Below, one piece after another: positions 56,461 to 63,643 of a DNA stretch of 64,000 nt (the stretch's first letter is position 1; each line of letters opens with the position of its first letter). The notes under the pieces were generated by a model, which saw only the letters and a program-made list of their open reading frames with translations, was not told where the DNA came from and searched no databases. The stretch is from a virus. The position numbers and the translations under genes are program-made. Where the stretch lies: IMG/VR virus record IMGVR_UViG_3300024239_000011, positions 454,303 through 518,302 of that record. The stretch is one strand, 5' to 3'.

Positions 56461-56855
56461 GGGATAATTTTCGCCTCGATCAGTTTTGTGTGAAGTTTTG
56501 GAAGGTGGCGTTTGACCGATTCAAAATTTTGAAGTTTGCCCCAAAGTGGATGAGCCTTAACGGATGCCGGTGGTTCGGGAAGTCTTGATTTCGGGAGATC
56601 AATCTGCTTGGGGGAATTCAATGGGTTTTGCTTATGTGAGAACATTTTAATGATGTATTCCCGTAGCAAACGAAGTTCCCGCACTAACCCTATGAGTTCC
56701 TTGATTAAGCTATCGTTCTCACCATGATCTTCCCGTTGAGCTTCTTTTTTTAATCTTGTTATTACACGGTCGATATATTGGACAACAATTGCAGGGGAAT
56801 TTGCGGCGTTATTTCCCGTTCCACTATCTTCTTGAATCAATTCGGTGATTTTCAT
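56457..56855 (-). CDS. Unknown late protein with MKITELIQED leader
   Basis: 132 aa. After MKITELIQEDSG comes a helical bundle-like segment (QYIDRVITRLKKEAQREDHG; GLVRELRLLREYIIKMF) and a Pro-rich linker. Downstream of a late promoter, cotranscribed with the ART-like gene. Likely a head-internal protein by analogy; unproven. Confidence 0.6.
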   Translation of the reverse strand: MKITELIQEDSGTGNNAANSPAIVVQYIDRVITRLKKEAQREDHGENDSLIKELIGLVRELRLLREYIIKMFSHKQNPLNSPKQIDLPKSRLPEPPASVKAHPLWGKLQNFESVKRHLPKLHTKLIEAKIIP

Positions 56856-56876
56856 GGAACCCTCCCGGTTTTCTTT

Positions 56877-56884
56877 TATTTAGT
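56877..56884 (-). promoter_or_regulatory. Late-type promoter motif
   Basis: Minus-strand ACTAAATA, 21 bases before ATG 56855; GGGAGG serves as ribosome site. Confidence 0.55.
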
Positions 56885-56890
56885 TCTCCA

Positions 56891-56919
56891 TTGACATTAC
56901 CAAGTTGCGCGTTTAGATT
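56891..56919 (+). promoter_or_regulatory. Sigma70-like promoter
   Basis: TTGACA (56891-56896), 17-base spacer, TAGATT (56914-56919), 43 bases before ATG 56963. It is back to back with the late motif on the other strand. Confidence 0.7.
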
Positions 56920-56962
56920 GTTTGGTACCTTCACGGGTGCTTAGACGACGGAGTATCGAGAC

Positions 56963-57523
56963 ATGTTGTCGATAGTGGAATTTGCATACAATGGTCCCAA
57001 GTCGAACTTCGGGGGTGGTGGGTCCGACGAAGCGTTGACCAAAGCCTCCAAAAAAGTTGCGCGGGCATTGAACGATATGGGCTTCAAATGGCGGTTTACC
57101 TATCGTTGGCCCGATGGCTCGTGCTATTGTCTCGTGGTGTCACCGGAAACCGGAAGCGCCCTCTGCGATTTGATCAATGCAAAATTGCGCCAGCGTCGTG
57201 GTAAGTCGCGTATGGTTCGCGCAAAGAACGCAGACGTAATGTGCCCGGTAAACTCACATGGTGGGAGTATGAATTACTCGCTCTATGGTGAGTTTCTTGG
57301 AATGCGTTCGTATGATGGTCATCGCATCAAGGTTATTGATGTGGCGGATCACGAGGAATTCTTGAACACCCGGTTCGCGTCTGGGAATGATGATGTGATC
57401 ATTCTGCGACATGGGGATCAGGTTCGTTTCCTGCGGGATCGGTGTGGTCTGGAACATCATCGCCCTGGTCAAACTTGCCATGTGCGGTGGGTTTCTGCAA
57501 TTCTTGAGAAGCAAGCCGCATGA
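56963..57523 (+). CDS. Unknown protein (186 aa)
   Basis: ACGGAG precedes ATG 56963. MLSIVEFAYNGPKSNFGGGG, a basic middle (AKLRQRRGKSRMVRAKNADV) and DDVIILRHGDQVRFLRDR near the C-terminus. First gene of a four-gene plus-strand operon. No domain recognised. Confidence 0.6.
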   Translation: MLSIVEFAYNGPKSNFGGGGSDEALTKASKKVARALNDMGFKWRFTYRWPDGSCYCLVVSPETGSALCDLINAKLRQRRGKSRMVRAKNADVMCPVNSHGGSMNYSLYGEFLGMRSYDGHRIKVIDVADHEEFLNTRFASGNDDVIILRHGDQVRFLRDRCGLEHHRPGQTCHVRWVSAILEKQAA

Positions 57524-57783
57524 CCGTCACCGTTCGTACCGCCTACGTCAGCCAGCCCAACACACCGGAAACGGATCGGCTCCTGACGGTTCCTCACACA
57601 GTTGAGGGGACCGCGTTCGGGCGCACGGTCACCATCCAAGTCAATGCGACCGACCCGGCAGATGCCATGCGGGTTGCCCGGCTGCGCCCGTGGGAGGAAT
57701 GGACCGATGTCCTTACGGGCAAGGCACCGCGTGAAGGGTTTGTGGATTTCAAAGACGCGCCGTCCGGATGGATGAAGGGATAA
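57520..57783 (+). CDS. Unknown protein (87 aa)
   Basis: Overlaps the previous stop by ATGA. Starts MTVTVRTAYVSQPNTPETDR; beta-rich with ADAMRVARLRPWEEWTDVLT. Unknown function. Confidence 0.55.
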   Translation: MTVTVRTAYVSQPNTPETDRLLTVPHTVEGTAFGRTVTIQVNATDPADAMRVARLRPWEEWTDVLTGKAPREGFVDFKDAPSGWMKG

Positions 57784-57785
57784 CC

Positions 57786-58391
57786 ATGTCCAGTTGCATC
57801 TTTATGATTTTTGATGCGCCTGTCGCTATCGATGAGTGGGCGCAATTCTGCGAAAAGAACCTGATTACGTTCTCCCCGAACACCGTTGGGCAGAACACCT
57901 TCTACAGTCAGAGCGGCACGGGTCAGGTTGAAATCTCGTTGAACGAAGAAGGTTCGGTGGACAAAACCGCTACAGGCTATCGGTGGGAAACTGCCAGACC
58001 GCCCCTTCAGTTTACTGGACTGACCGTCAGCAGCTATCACGGCTGTAACTACGCCGAGATTGGCAACATTGCCCGGAATATTGCGTCGGTGTTCCCGTGC
58101 TTGGTGTCGTCCAGTCCGGAACTCGCCCATGAGATTGTGGACCTCGACCACAAGTTCGACATCACCGATTACGATGACTGCTATCTGTCCACCGATTTCC
58201 CCGAGGCATGGACCCGTGTTGGCGATACCATGACCGCACGGGTCGATGGTGGGCTTGCGAAGCTCGATCTCGGTGAGAAGGTCGTATTCAGTTTGTACGG
58301 GATCAAACGCGCCACATTCCGGGACGTGAATACTGCCATTGCCTATGCTGGGCGGTGCAATTGGGATTGGTGGTATGGAGATCGACCGTGA
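57786..58391 (+). CDS. Unknown protein (201 aa)
   Basis: AAGGGA precedes ATG 57786. SSCIFMIFDAPVAIDEWAQF, with a central STVSSYHGCNYAEIG-like segment and EIVDLDHKFDITDYDDCYLS. Compact alpha/beta look, no recognised family. Ends four bases into the next gene (GTGA). Confidence 0.55.
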   Translation: MSSCIFMIFDAPVAIDEWAQFCEKNLITFSPNTVGQNTFYSQSGTGQVEISLNEEGSVDKTATGYRWETARPPLQFTGLTVSSYHGCNYAEIGNIARNIASVFPCLVSSSPELAHEIVDLDHKFDITDYDDCYLSTDFPEAWTRVGDTMTARVDGGLAKLDLGEKVVFSLYGIKRATFRDVNTAIAYAGRCNWDWWYGDRP

Positions 58392-58792
58392 AATATTTAC
58401 TCGAAACGGCATGGCAAGAATTCAAAAAACTGGTTACCGATCCCAAGGAATTGGTGCGCATTGGTGACGAACTTCTTTGTCAGATCGATCATGATTTTGC
58501 ATCTATGTGCGTTCAGGGTTATGAAATTGCCAATGACCTGCGGGATATGGATGATGGGTATTGGTTGCTCGCACATGATTACGCCAATACCCTAGAAGAA
58601 GTTCAGAAAGCCGTCGCCTTTGATATGAAAGAAAATGGGATGACGCCCGAACGCGCGGTAGCCATCATCGCGTATTGGCGAAAGAAAGACGGACAAACGG
58701 ATGAGTTAACCGTTTTGAACGAAGAAGCAGGGCGCCTTCAAGCCATGTTAGAAAGTGTACAAAAGCGCATTCGCGACATAGCGGGAGGTTAG
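58388..58792 (+). CDS. Unknown helical protein (134 aa), GTG start
   Basis: GTG 58388 overlaps the previous TGA. Nearly all helix, with repeated heptad-like stretches (EELVRIGDELLCQIDHD-like; LQAMLESVQKRIRDIAGG) suggesting a coiled coil. Ends four bases into the convergent gene. Unknown function. Confidence 0.55.
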   Translation: MKYLLETAWQEFKKLVTDPKELVRIGDELLCQIDHDFASMCVQGYEIANDLRDMDDGYWLLAHDYANTLEEVQKAVAFDMKENGMTPERAVAIIAYWRKKDGQTDELTVLNEEAGRLQAMLESVQKRIRDIAGG

Positions 58793-59577
58793 TCCTCCAA
58801 CCGCAGCAGGCGTTCGACCGCCAACATAAGGTCATCGAAGGACGCCTGCTGCTGGAACGCCGCTTTGGCGAGACGGACCACTTCCTTCTCAGCAGCCGGG
58901 ATACCGCGCTTCTCACGCTCTTGCTGATCGATTTCGGCTTGGCGTTCCTTGCGCACACCTTCCCAATGTACCGCCATCCGCTCATCCCATGCCTTACGGG
59001 CAGCTTCTTTCTGCTCTTCCGTTAGCACTGGTTTCGGGGGTTCGGGGGTCGGATTGATTCGCTCTTTCCAGTGTTCTTCGAAGCTCATGGTGCCGACGAC
59101 GGGCACCCCGGTTTCGAGGAAGGTCTTACCATAGTGATTGATGTCACCACACACCTTGCCCAAAGACACAGGGTTTTCAATCAAGTTGAACATATGGAAG
59201 GTATCGGCAAGTTCTTTGCCGTACTCGTAGATGTCATTCCATTCGGGTTTTTCACCAACTTCTTCAATATATTCCGCGAAACGGATTTTCAGCACCGCGA
59301 GGGTGATTTCACGCCCTTTTTCGGTCGCATGATAATTCCACGCTTCGATGTAGGTATCCACCGACTGATTGATCGGATGACACGCAACCCATTCGTTCTT
59401 AATCAGGAACTCAGCCGTCCGTGCATCGACCTTGATTGTATCGCGAAACAAGTTGAGGTCGTACCCAACTTTACCCGAAGCCTTAAACGTGGTGCGGCAC
59501 AACAGCGGATTAGCCGACGACACTAGCCGTGCCATCACGATCCATTGCTTGTCGGTCATCCGAACAGGCTTGGTCAT
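58789..59577 (-). CDS. Unknown protein with charged helical C-terminus (262 aa)
   Basis: ATG 59577 preferred; GTG 59583 overlaps the previous TGA (GTGA) and is an alternative. The N-terminal two thirds are globular (VRMTDKQWIVMARLVSSANP), the last third is Glu/Lys/Arg-rich helix (KERQAEIDQQEREKRGIPAA). Cotranscribed with the gene at 59580. No family named. Confidence 0.6.
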   Translation of the reverse strand: MTKPVRMTDKQWIVMARLVSSANPLLCRTTFKASGKVGYDLNLFRDTIKVDARTAEFLIKNEWVACHPINQSVDTYIEAWNYHATEKGREITLAVLKIRFAEYIEEVGEKPEWNDIYEYGKELADTFHMFNLIENPVSLGKVCGDINHYGKTFLETGVPVVGTMSFEEHWKERINPTPEPPKPVLTEEQKEAARKAWDERMAVHWEGVRKERQAEIDQQEREKRGIPAAEKEVVRLAKAAFQQQASFDDLMLAVERLLRLED

Positions 59578-59579
59578 AA

Positions 59580-59858
59580 TCACGCTTCCCGGATGGTGGC
59601 GCGACAGAACTGATCAACATCGGCAGCGACGTATACGTGCGGGTAGTTCATGCCGTTCTTGTTGATCAGCAGGGTTTCCGGCTGCGCCATGGCGAGATCA
59701 GTGCTGGTCCCACCACCGGTAACATGGGTGAATCGCATACCCGTCACCTTACAGAACTGGGTCTTGCTGGTCGTCGCCATGACGCAAGCACATTGAACAA
59801 GCTTGCCATCGATCAGGGCGTTGACCGAACCAGAAAAAACGCTGAGCTTGCGAGCCAT
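59580..59858 (-). CDS. Unknown protein (92 aa), strong promoter
   Basis: MARKLSVFSGSVNALIDGKL from ATG 59858 with GGTACC upstream. Beta-rich; CACVMATTSKTQFCKVTGMR. The strongest host-type promoter of the window lies about 25 bases before it. Probably early; function unknown. Confidence 0.6.
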   Translation of the reverse strand: MARKLSVFSGSVNALIDGKLVQCACVMATTSKTQFCKVTGMRFTHVTGGGTSTDLAMAQPETLLINKNGMNYPHVYVAADVDQFCRATIREA

Positions 59859-59883
59859 GATGGTACCCCAATCAATTTCAATT

Positions 59884-59912
59884 ACTATAACAGCTTTAGG
59901 GTGTATTGTCAA
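59884..59912 (-). promoter_or_regulatory. Near-consensus sigma70-like promoter
   Basis: Minus strand TTGACA (59907-59912), 17-base spacer, TATAGT (59884-59889). Confidence 0.8.
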
Positions 59913-59985
59913 TTTGCGGCCAAAGAATTTTTCTATTCTTTTCAAATCATGCTATACCGCAATGGGTTAGAGAGATTACTAGGTC

Positions 59986-60978
59986 ATGATCAAACCATAT
60001 TTCAAAACGCAGAACGTCACATTGTACCACGCAGACAATCTGGGTGTGCTGGAAAATCTCTCATCCGAGAGTATCAACCTGATCTATTGCGATGTTCTTT
60101 ACAACACCAAGAGTAAATTCGCAGACTACGTTGATGACCTCGGAAGTCCACAAGAGGCAGTGGAGTGGTACCGGGCACGGTTTGAGCATATGCATCGAGT
60201 GTTGCGCAACGACGGCAGTATTTACATCCACTGCGATTGGCACCTCTCTGACTATCTGAAGGTATTGTTGGATGAGATATTCGGGTTTGCAAACTTCCGA
60301 AACCGGCTCATCCGCATCCAGTGTACTGCCAAGAACAATGGGTCGAACTGGGGTCGGGTCTACGACGAAATCCTGTACTTCGTGAAGAGCAAAAACTTCA
60401 CATGGAACACCCCGCACGAACCGAAGATCGACGGCAAGCTTGCCCAGCAGTACAACAAGCTGGACGCCAATGGACGTGCCTATACGACGATCTCCCTGAA
60501 TGCGAAGGGCGAGCGGAAAGGCGAAACCGGGCGCCCGTGGAACAGCGCAAGTCATGGCGTTGTCGAATTGCCCAAGGGGCGCCATTGGACGACCATGCAT
60601 GCCGAACTTGAAGCCTTGGATAAGGCAGGGTTGGTCGAGTGGAGCAAGAACAACGTTCCTCGCAAGATCGCCTATGCGGATGAAAGCATCGACCAGAAGT
60701 GTCAGAACATCCTTGACCTAAAAAGCGTCGGCAAAGAGTCGTCGTACTTCGATGACGTGTATGACACCCAGAAACCGATTGAACTCTTGGACAAGATCAT
60801 CAGCGCATCGAGTAATCCCGGTGATGTGGTTGCGGACTTTTTCATGGGGAGCGGAACCACCGCAGTTGCCGCGTTGGCGGGTGGGCGCAAATTCATCGGC
60901 TGCGACATCAGTTTGCGGTCACTTCAGATGACCCAAAGTCGGATAGATGCTGGTGGTAATGATCTGTTTGAATGGTGA
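59986..60978 (+). CDS. N6-adenine/N4-cytosine DNA methyltransferase with altered motif IV
   Basis: 330 aa. The order is of the beta class, like type III Mod subunits: motif IV first, then a target domain (GRVYDEILYFVKSKNFTWNT), motif X-like TQKPIELLDKIISASSNPGD and motif I VVADFFMGSGTTAVAALAGG. Motif IV should read DPPYNT but is CDVLYNTKSKF, keeping Asp and Tyr but losing both prolines. The enzyme may be inactive, bind DNA only, or use a rare variant. No restriction partner is visible. Confidence 0.75.
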   Translation: MIKPYFKTQNVTLYHADNLGVLENLSSESINLIYCDVLYNTKSKFADYVDDLGSPQEAVEWYRARFEHMHRVLRNDGSIYIHCDWHLSDYLKVLLDEIFGFANFRNRLIRIQCTAKNNGSNWGRVYDEILYFVKSKNFTWNTPHEPKIDGKLAQQYNKLDANGRAYTTISLNAKGERKGETGRPWNSASHGVVELPKGRHWTTMHAELEALDKAGLVEWSKNNVPRKIAYADESIDQKCQNILDLKSVGKESSYFDDVYDTQKPIELLDKIISASSNPGDVVADFFMGSGTTAVAALAGGRKFIGCDISLRSLQMTQSRIDAGGNDLFEW

Positions 60979-61008
60979 AAAAATTATTGACCCGGACAAA
61001 ACGTCGGT

Positions 61009-61017
61009 GATAAATAG
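61009..61017 (+). promoter_or_regulatory. GATAAATAG motif before tRNA genes
   Basis: The motif lies 23 bases before the tRNA-like sequence. TTGACC 18 bases upstream of TAAATA also gives a host-type promoter reading. It could drive both tRNAs. Confidence 0.4.
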
Positions 61018-61039
61018 TCCTCAGAAGTTGGAACTAGAC

Positions 61040-61112
61040 GATCACTTCAGTAGCTCAACGGTAGAGCAAAAGTATGATAAACTTTCCGTGCGGTTCAAAT
61101 CCGCCAGTGATT
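61040..61112 (+). tRNA. tRNA-like sequence, anticodon GAU (Ile), probably degenerate
   Basis: GATCACT could pair with AGTGATT (G-U and A-U at the end), GCTC/GAGC forms a D-arm, AAAGT/ACTTT closes loop ATGATAA (anticodon GAT), and GCGG/CCGC a T-stem with TTCAAAT. However four extra bases separate the acceptor from the D-arm, the variable region is short, the T-stem has a mismatch and no CCA directly follows. It may be a decayed tRNA-Ile. Confidence 0.45.
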
Positions 61113-61140
61113 TTCACCATCACCGACTTCTAATCCCTAT

Positions 61141-61217
61141 GGACCCTTAGCTTAGTGGTCGAAAGCGCCGGTCTCATAAACCGGGGATCGTTGGTTCGAA
61201 TCCAACAGGGTCTACCA
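61141..61217 (+). tRNA. tRNA with anticodon CAU, tRNA-Ile2 candidate
   Basis: 77 bases with CCA encoded. Acceptor GGACCCT pairs with AGGGTCT (first pair G-U), anticodon stem CCGGT/ACCGG with loop CTCATAA, T-arm GTTGG/CCAAC. C4-G69 and C5-G68 are present, features reported for recognition by TilS, and the overall sequence resembles bacterial tRNA-Ile2. A TilS gene lies 2.4 kb away. Elongator tRNA-Met cannot be excluded; it lacks the C1-A72 mismatch of initiator tRNA. Confidence 0.9.
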
Positions 61218-62036
61218 AATCACGGGGTGCGAGAAATCTAGCACCCCGTTTGCTATTCCGGCGATGTCTTCTGCACGCAAAACTGCTAATTTCCCGCCCA
61301 TTGCTTTCCATTTGCACTGGTCGCGATCCGGCTGATGTTGATGCCCTTTGACCTCGATATAGAGGTCGTATTCCGGTAGGTAAAAATCTGGAAAGTAGTG
61401 TCTCGTAGTACCGTTCCAAATATATGGTATTGGTTCTATTTGATTAGTCCATGTAATGCCACATGCATCAAGTAGTTTCGCAGTATACAGTTCCCATTTC
61501 CCGGTCAGGATGGAATTCCCGTAGTAAATTTTCTTGACCCGACCGTTAACATTTGCTGCACAATATGACGATGGATATTTCTCCACCGTTTGACGCATGT
61601 AACGACTGTGGATTTGCCGTCTTTCGGTAGTCCAAAACGTCTCGGATGCTTTCCGCGCACTGGCGGACAACTTAGCTCGCGTTTCTGCACTGATTTCTAC
61701 GGTACGCCCTTCTTCGACTGCCTTTGTATGCTGGTTGCCATGGTGTCCATGTTTGTTGAAACATGCTCGACAACAATATTTCGGCTCTGGCTTTTGCGGT
61801 CGGATAATAGCTTCGAATGTTTTCCCACATACACACACGGTGTGTTTTCGATGGTATTTGTGGTCTTGGCTGCGATTGGGGTTTAACCCGGCATTGGTTA
61901 ATGCATCATTCCACGACCCGAACCGTTTTTTGTAGGTCGATGCGTTGGTAAAGTCACGCATGGCGGGTGTCCGTCCATGTTCTGCGTGAAATGCACAAAG
62001 TGCGGCCAATAATTCTTGATCTGTGATTTTGCACAT
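61212..62036 (-). CDS. PD-(D/E)XK-type homing endonuclease
   Basis: 274 aa from ATG 62036 (CGGGAG nine bases up). ELLAALCAFHAEHGRTPAMRD followed by YKKRFGSWNDALTNAGLNP is the homing-endonuclease-associated DNA-binding repeat. CVCGKTFE...KYCCRACF is a zinc element, and RHYFPDFYLPEYDLYIEVKG gives the D...ExK catalytic strand of PD-(D/E)XK nucleases. The stop codon lies within the 3' end of the tRNA(CAU) gene, so the endonuclease gene abuts and overlaps a likely homing site. Confidence 0.8.
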   Translation of the reverse strand: MCKITDQELLAALCAFHAEHGRTPAMRDFTNASTYKKRFGSWNDALTNAGLNPNRSQDHKYHRKHTVCVCGKTFEAIIRPQKPEPKYCCRACFNKHGHHGNQHTKAVEEGRTVEISAETRAKLSASARKASETFWTTERRQIHSRYMRQTVEKYPSSYCAANVNGRVKKIYYGNSILTGKWELYTAKLLDACGITWTNQIEPIPYIWNGTTRHYFPDFYLPEYDLYIEVKGHQHQPDRDQCKWKAMGGKLAVLRAEDIAGIANGVLDFSHPVIW

Positions 62037-62047
62037 GATATTTCTCC

Positions 62048-62135
62048 CGATAAATAGCCCGGCGGGACAGCCCTCTCTCCCGAGGGGTTTTGTTGGTGTT
62101 CCCGCACCAACGATTACCGCCATTCCTATTTATCG
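62048..62135. promoter_or_regulatory. Paired late motifs in an inverted repeat
   Basis: Plus-strand CGATAAATAG (62048-62057) and its mirror CTATTTATCG (62126-62135), giving a late motif on each strand. The plus copy would start transcription of the gene at 62147 and the minus copy that of the endonuclease. A GTTGGTG/CACCAAC hairpin lies between. Confidence 0.55.
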
Positions 62136-62146
62136 GAGTCTGATAG

Positions 62147-62854
62147 ATGACGTTGGCATTTGATGCTATTGCGGTGCGTCGTTATGTGGACGAAACTATC
62201 ATTCGCCCGCATGTTTACGAAGACTCTGGGCGTCCAAAGCTCGAAACCGACCCATGTTATTTTCATTATATAGACGCTATGTGTTTTATATCGCGGGTAT
62301 CGGAAGGGTTGGACATCATCGCGAACGGGTTTTCCGATGAAGACATACGTCCATTCACAACCGCACGCGATTTTTACAAGGCATTGGTTGGTAAGCTTCC
62401 GCTAACTTTTTATGCTCAGTTGGATGGCGCCAATAAACTGCTCAAATTGTCCACGGACGATACAACCGGGAAAGAAATCACTATTGGTTCCCGGCGGTAT
62501 TGGATGGTCGAAAATATTCGCGACCAAGTGCCGTATCCGTCTGCGGCGAGCCGGGCAAATGTTTACGAGCGTATCATCAAGTGTGTAACTCGGGATATGT
62601 CGGCTCGTTCCCAGATGGGCGACCAAGGCTGGTTTGATGGTATTGAAGACGCCATTCGTCGGCTCGATCAGTCAATCAAAGACACTGCTGATTTTGTGTT
62701 CCAAACTCTGACCGGTATTGACCCAAACAAGGTCATGGTGTCGATAAACGAGGATGGTACATATAATCGGTTGGTTCCTTATTTGGTCAACCGCGATGCA
62801 ACGATTTCCCCATATGTAAGCAATGGACATCGGTTAATCGCCTATGAGTTTTGA
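62147..62854 (+). CDS. Unknown protein (235 aa)
   Basis: TCGGAG precedes ATG 62147. MTLAFDAIAVRRYVDETIIR; the middle has WMVENIRDQVPYPSAASRAN and the end GTYNRLVPYLVNRDATISPY. Mixed alpha/beta. Late motif upstream. I recognise no domain. Confidence 0.6.
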   Translation: MTLAFDAIAVRRYVDETIIRPHVYEDSGRPKLETDPCYFHYIDAMCFISRVSEGLDIIANGFSDEDIRPFTTARDFYKALVGKLPLTFYAQLDGANKLLKLSTDDTTGKEITIGSRRYWMVENIRDQVPYPSAASRANVYERIIKCVTRDMSARSQMGDQGWFDGIEDAIRRLDQSIKDTADFVFQTLTGIDPNKVMVSINEDGTYNRLVPYLVNRDATISPYVSNGHRLIAYEF

Positions 62855-62999
62855 TATGACCCTAGATGAAGCTATCCAGCACGCTGAAGAAGTTGCCGCC
62901 GAATGCGGCTCTTGTGCTGACGAACATCGTCAACTCGCCATATGGTTGCGTGAATTAAAGCGGAGACGCGACAATGACATGCCCGTTCCACCATTGTGA
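62844..62999 (+). CDS. Small helical protein (51 aa)
   Basis: ATG 62844 overlaps the previous gene's end by 11 bases; MSFDMTLDEAIQHAEEVAAE, Cys-containing, then basic LRELKRRRDND. A start at 62856 (MTLDEA) is also possible. Overlaps the next gene by 26 bases. Unknown. Confidence 0.5.
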   Translation: MSFDMTLDEAIQHAEEVAAECGSCADEHRQLAIWLRELKRRRDNDMPVPPL

Positions 63000-63438
63000 A
63001 TACATTGCATCCGAGGAAACGGTTGATTGGTTGTTTGGCGCCACGCGAGATTGGGATAATCCTCCCTCGCGAGAGAAGATCATTGAAGATTTGAAAGACC
63101 CTTGTAATCACATCAATTATCTATACCCACATGTGTTCAAAACATGTAATACAATGGTGTCCCGTCCCCCGTGGTTGCCAAGGAGTTCGAGAGTGAAAAT
63201 CGAGTACGGTAATGGGGCAACTGAGTATGGTCCCGGTATCAACATTCATTTAACAGGCGCCGAAGTCGCGACCGCAATTGATGCGTGGCTGGTTGCGCAC
63301 GGCATTCATGTCAGCGGTCCCCGAACGGTAACCGTAAACGGTGAACTTTGCGGCATCGGTAAAGTCTACGTTGATCCGAGTGGGTTCGTCATCGCTGATG
63401 GGAAGCGTTTTTCTGGACGTGGGGAAAGTGATGTCTGA
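62974..63438 (+). CDS. Unknown protein (154 aa)
   Basis: CGGAGACG precedes ATG 62974. The N-terminal half has CPFHHC, EETVDWLFGATRDWDNPPSR; the C-terminal half GINIHLTGAEVATAIDAWLV and HVSGPRTVTVNGELC looks like a separate small beta domain. Ends overlapping the next ATG. No family named. Confidence 0.55.
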   Translation: MTCPFHHCEYIASEETVDWLFGATRDWDNPPSREKIIEDLKDPCNHINYLYPHVFKTCNTMVSRPPWLPRSSRVKIEYGNGATEYGPGINIHLTGAEVATAIDAWLVAHGIHVSGPRTVTVNGELCGIGKVYVDPSGFVIADGKRFSGRGESDV

Positions 63439-63643
63439 CTGGGCAAACATCGGGCTGACTATTGTCGCCTTGGCGTTTCTATTTTTCGTCTTGATCCCGT
63501 TGGTTCGCCGGGCCATAGGCAGCATGTCCGACAATCGATGTGATGTTTGCCCGTATCGGAACCGAGATAATGACAAGTCTACATGGACAACCATCATTGA
63601 ACCCCGAAAAGAGGTATCTCGTCGCCGTATCCGGCGGGGTTGA
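63431..63643 (+). CDS. Small membrane-anchored Cys/basic protein (70 aa)
   Basis: ATG 63431 (GAAAG upstream) overlaps the previous stop. One hydrophobic segment NIGLTIVALAFLFFVLIPLV is followed by a basic tail with CDVC and RRRIRRG. The TilS start lies inside its 3' part, an unusually long 74-base overlap. Confidence 0.5.
   Translation: MSDWANIGLTIVALAFLFFVLIPLVRRAIGSMSDNRCDVCPYRNRDNDKSTWTTIIEPRKEVSRRRIRRG

Noticed and set aside
57594-58412. A 272-codon minus-strand frame at 57.6-58.4 kb
   Set aside because: The plus-strand genes here are linked by ATGA/GTGA overlaps and a promoter; the minus frame crosses three of them without a start signal.
61040-61112. Calling the GAU sequence an intact tRNA-Ile
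   Set aside because: Extra bases between acceptor and D-arm, a T-stem mismatch and no properly placed CCA; reported only as a tRNA-like sequence.
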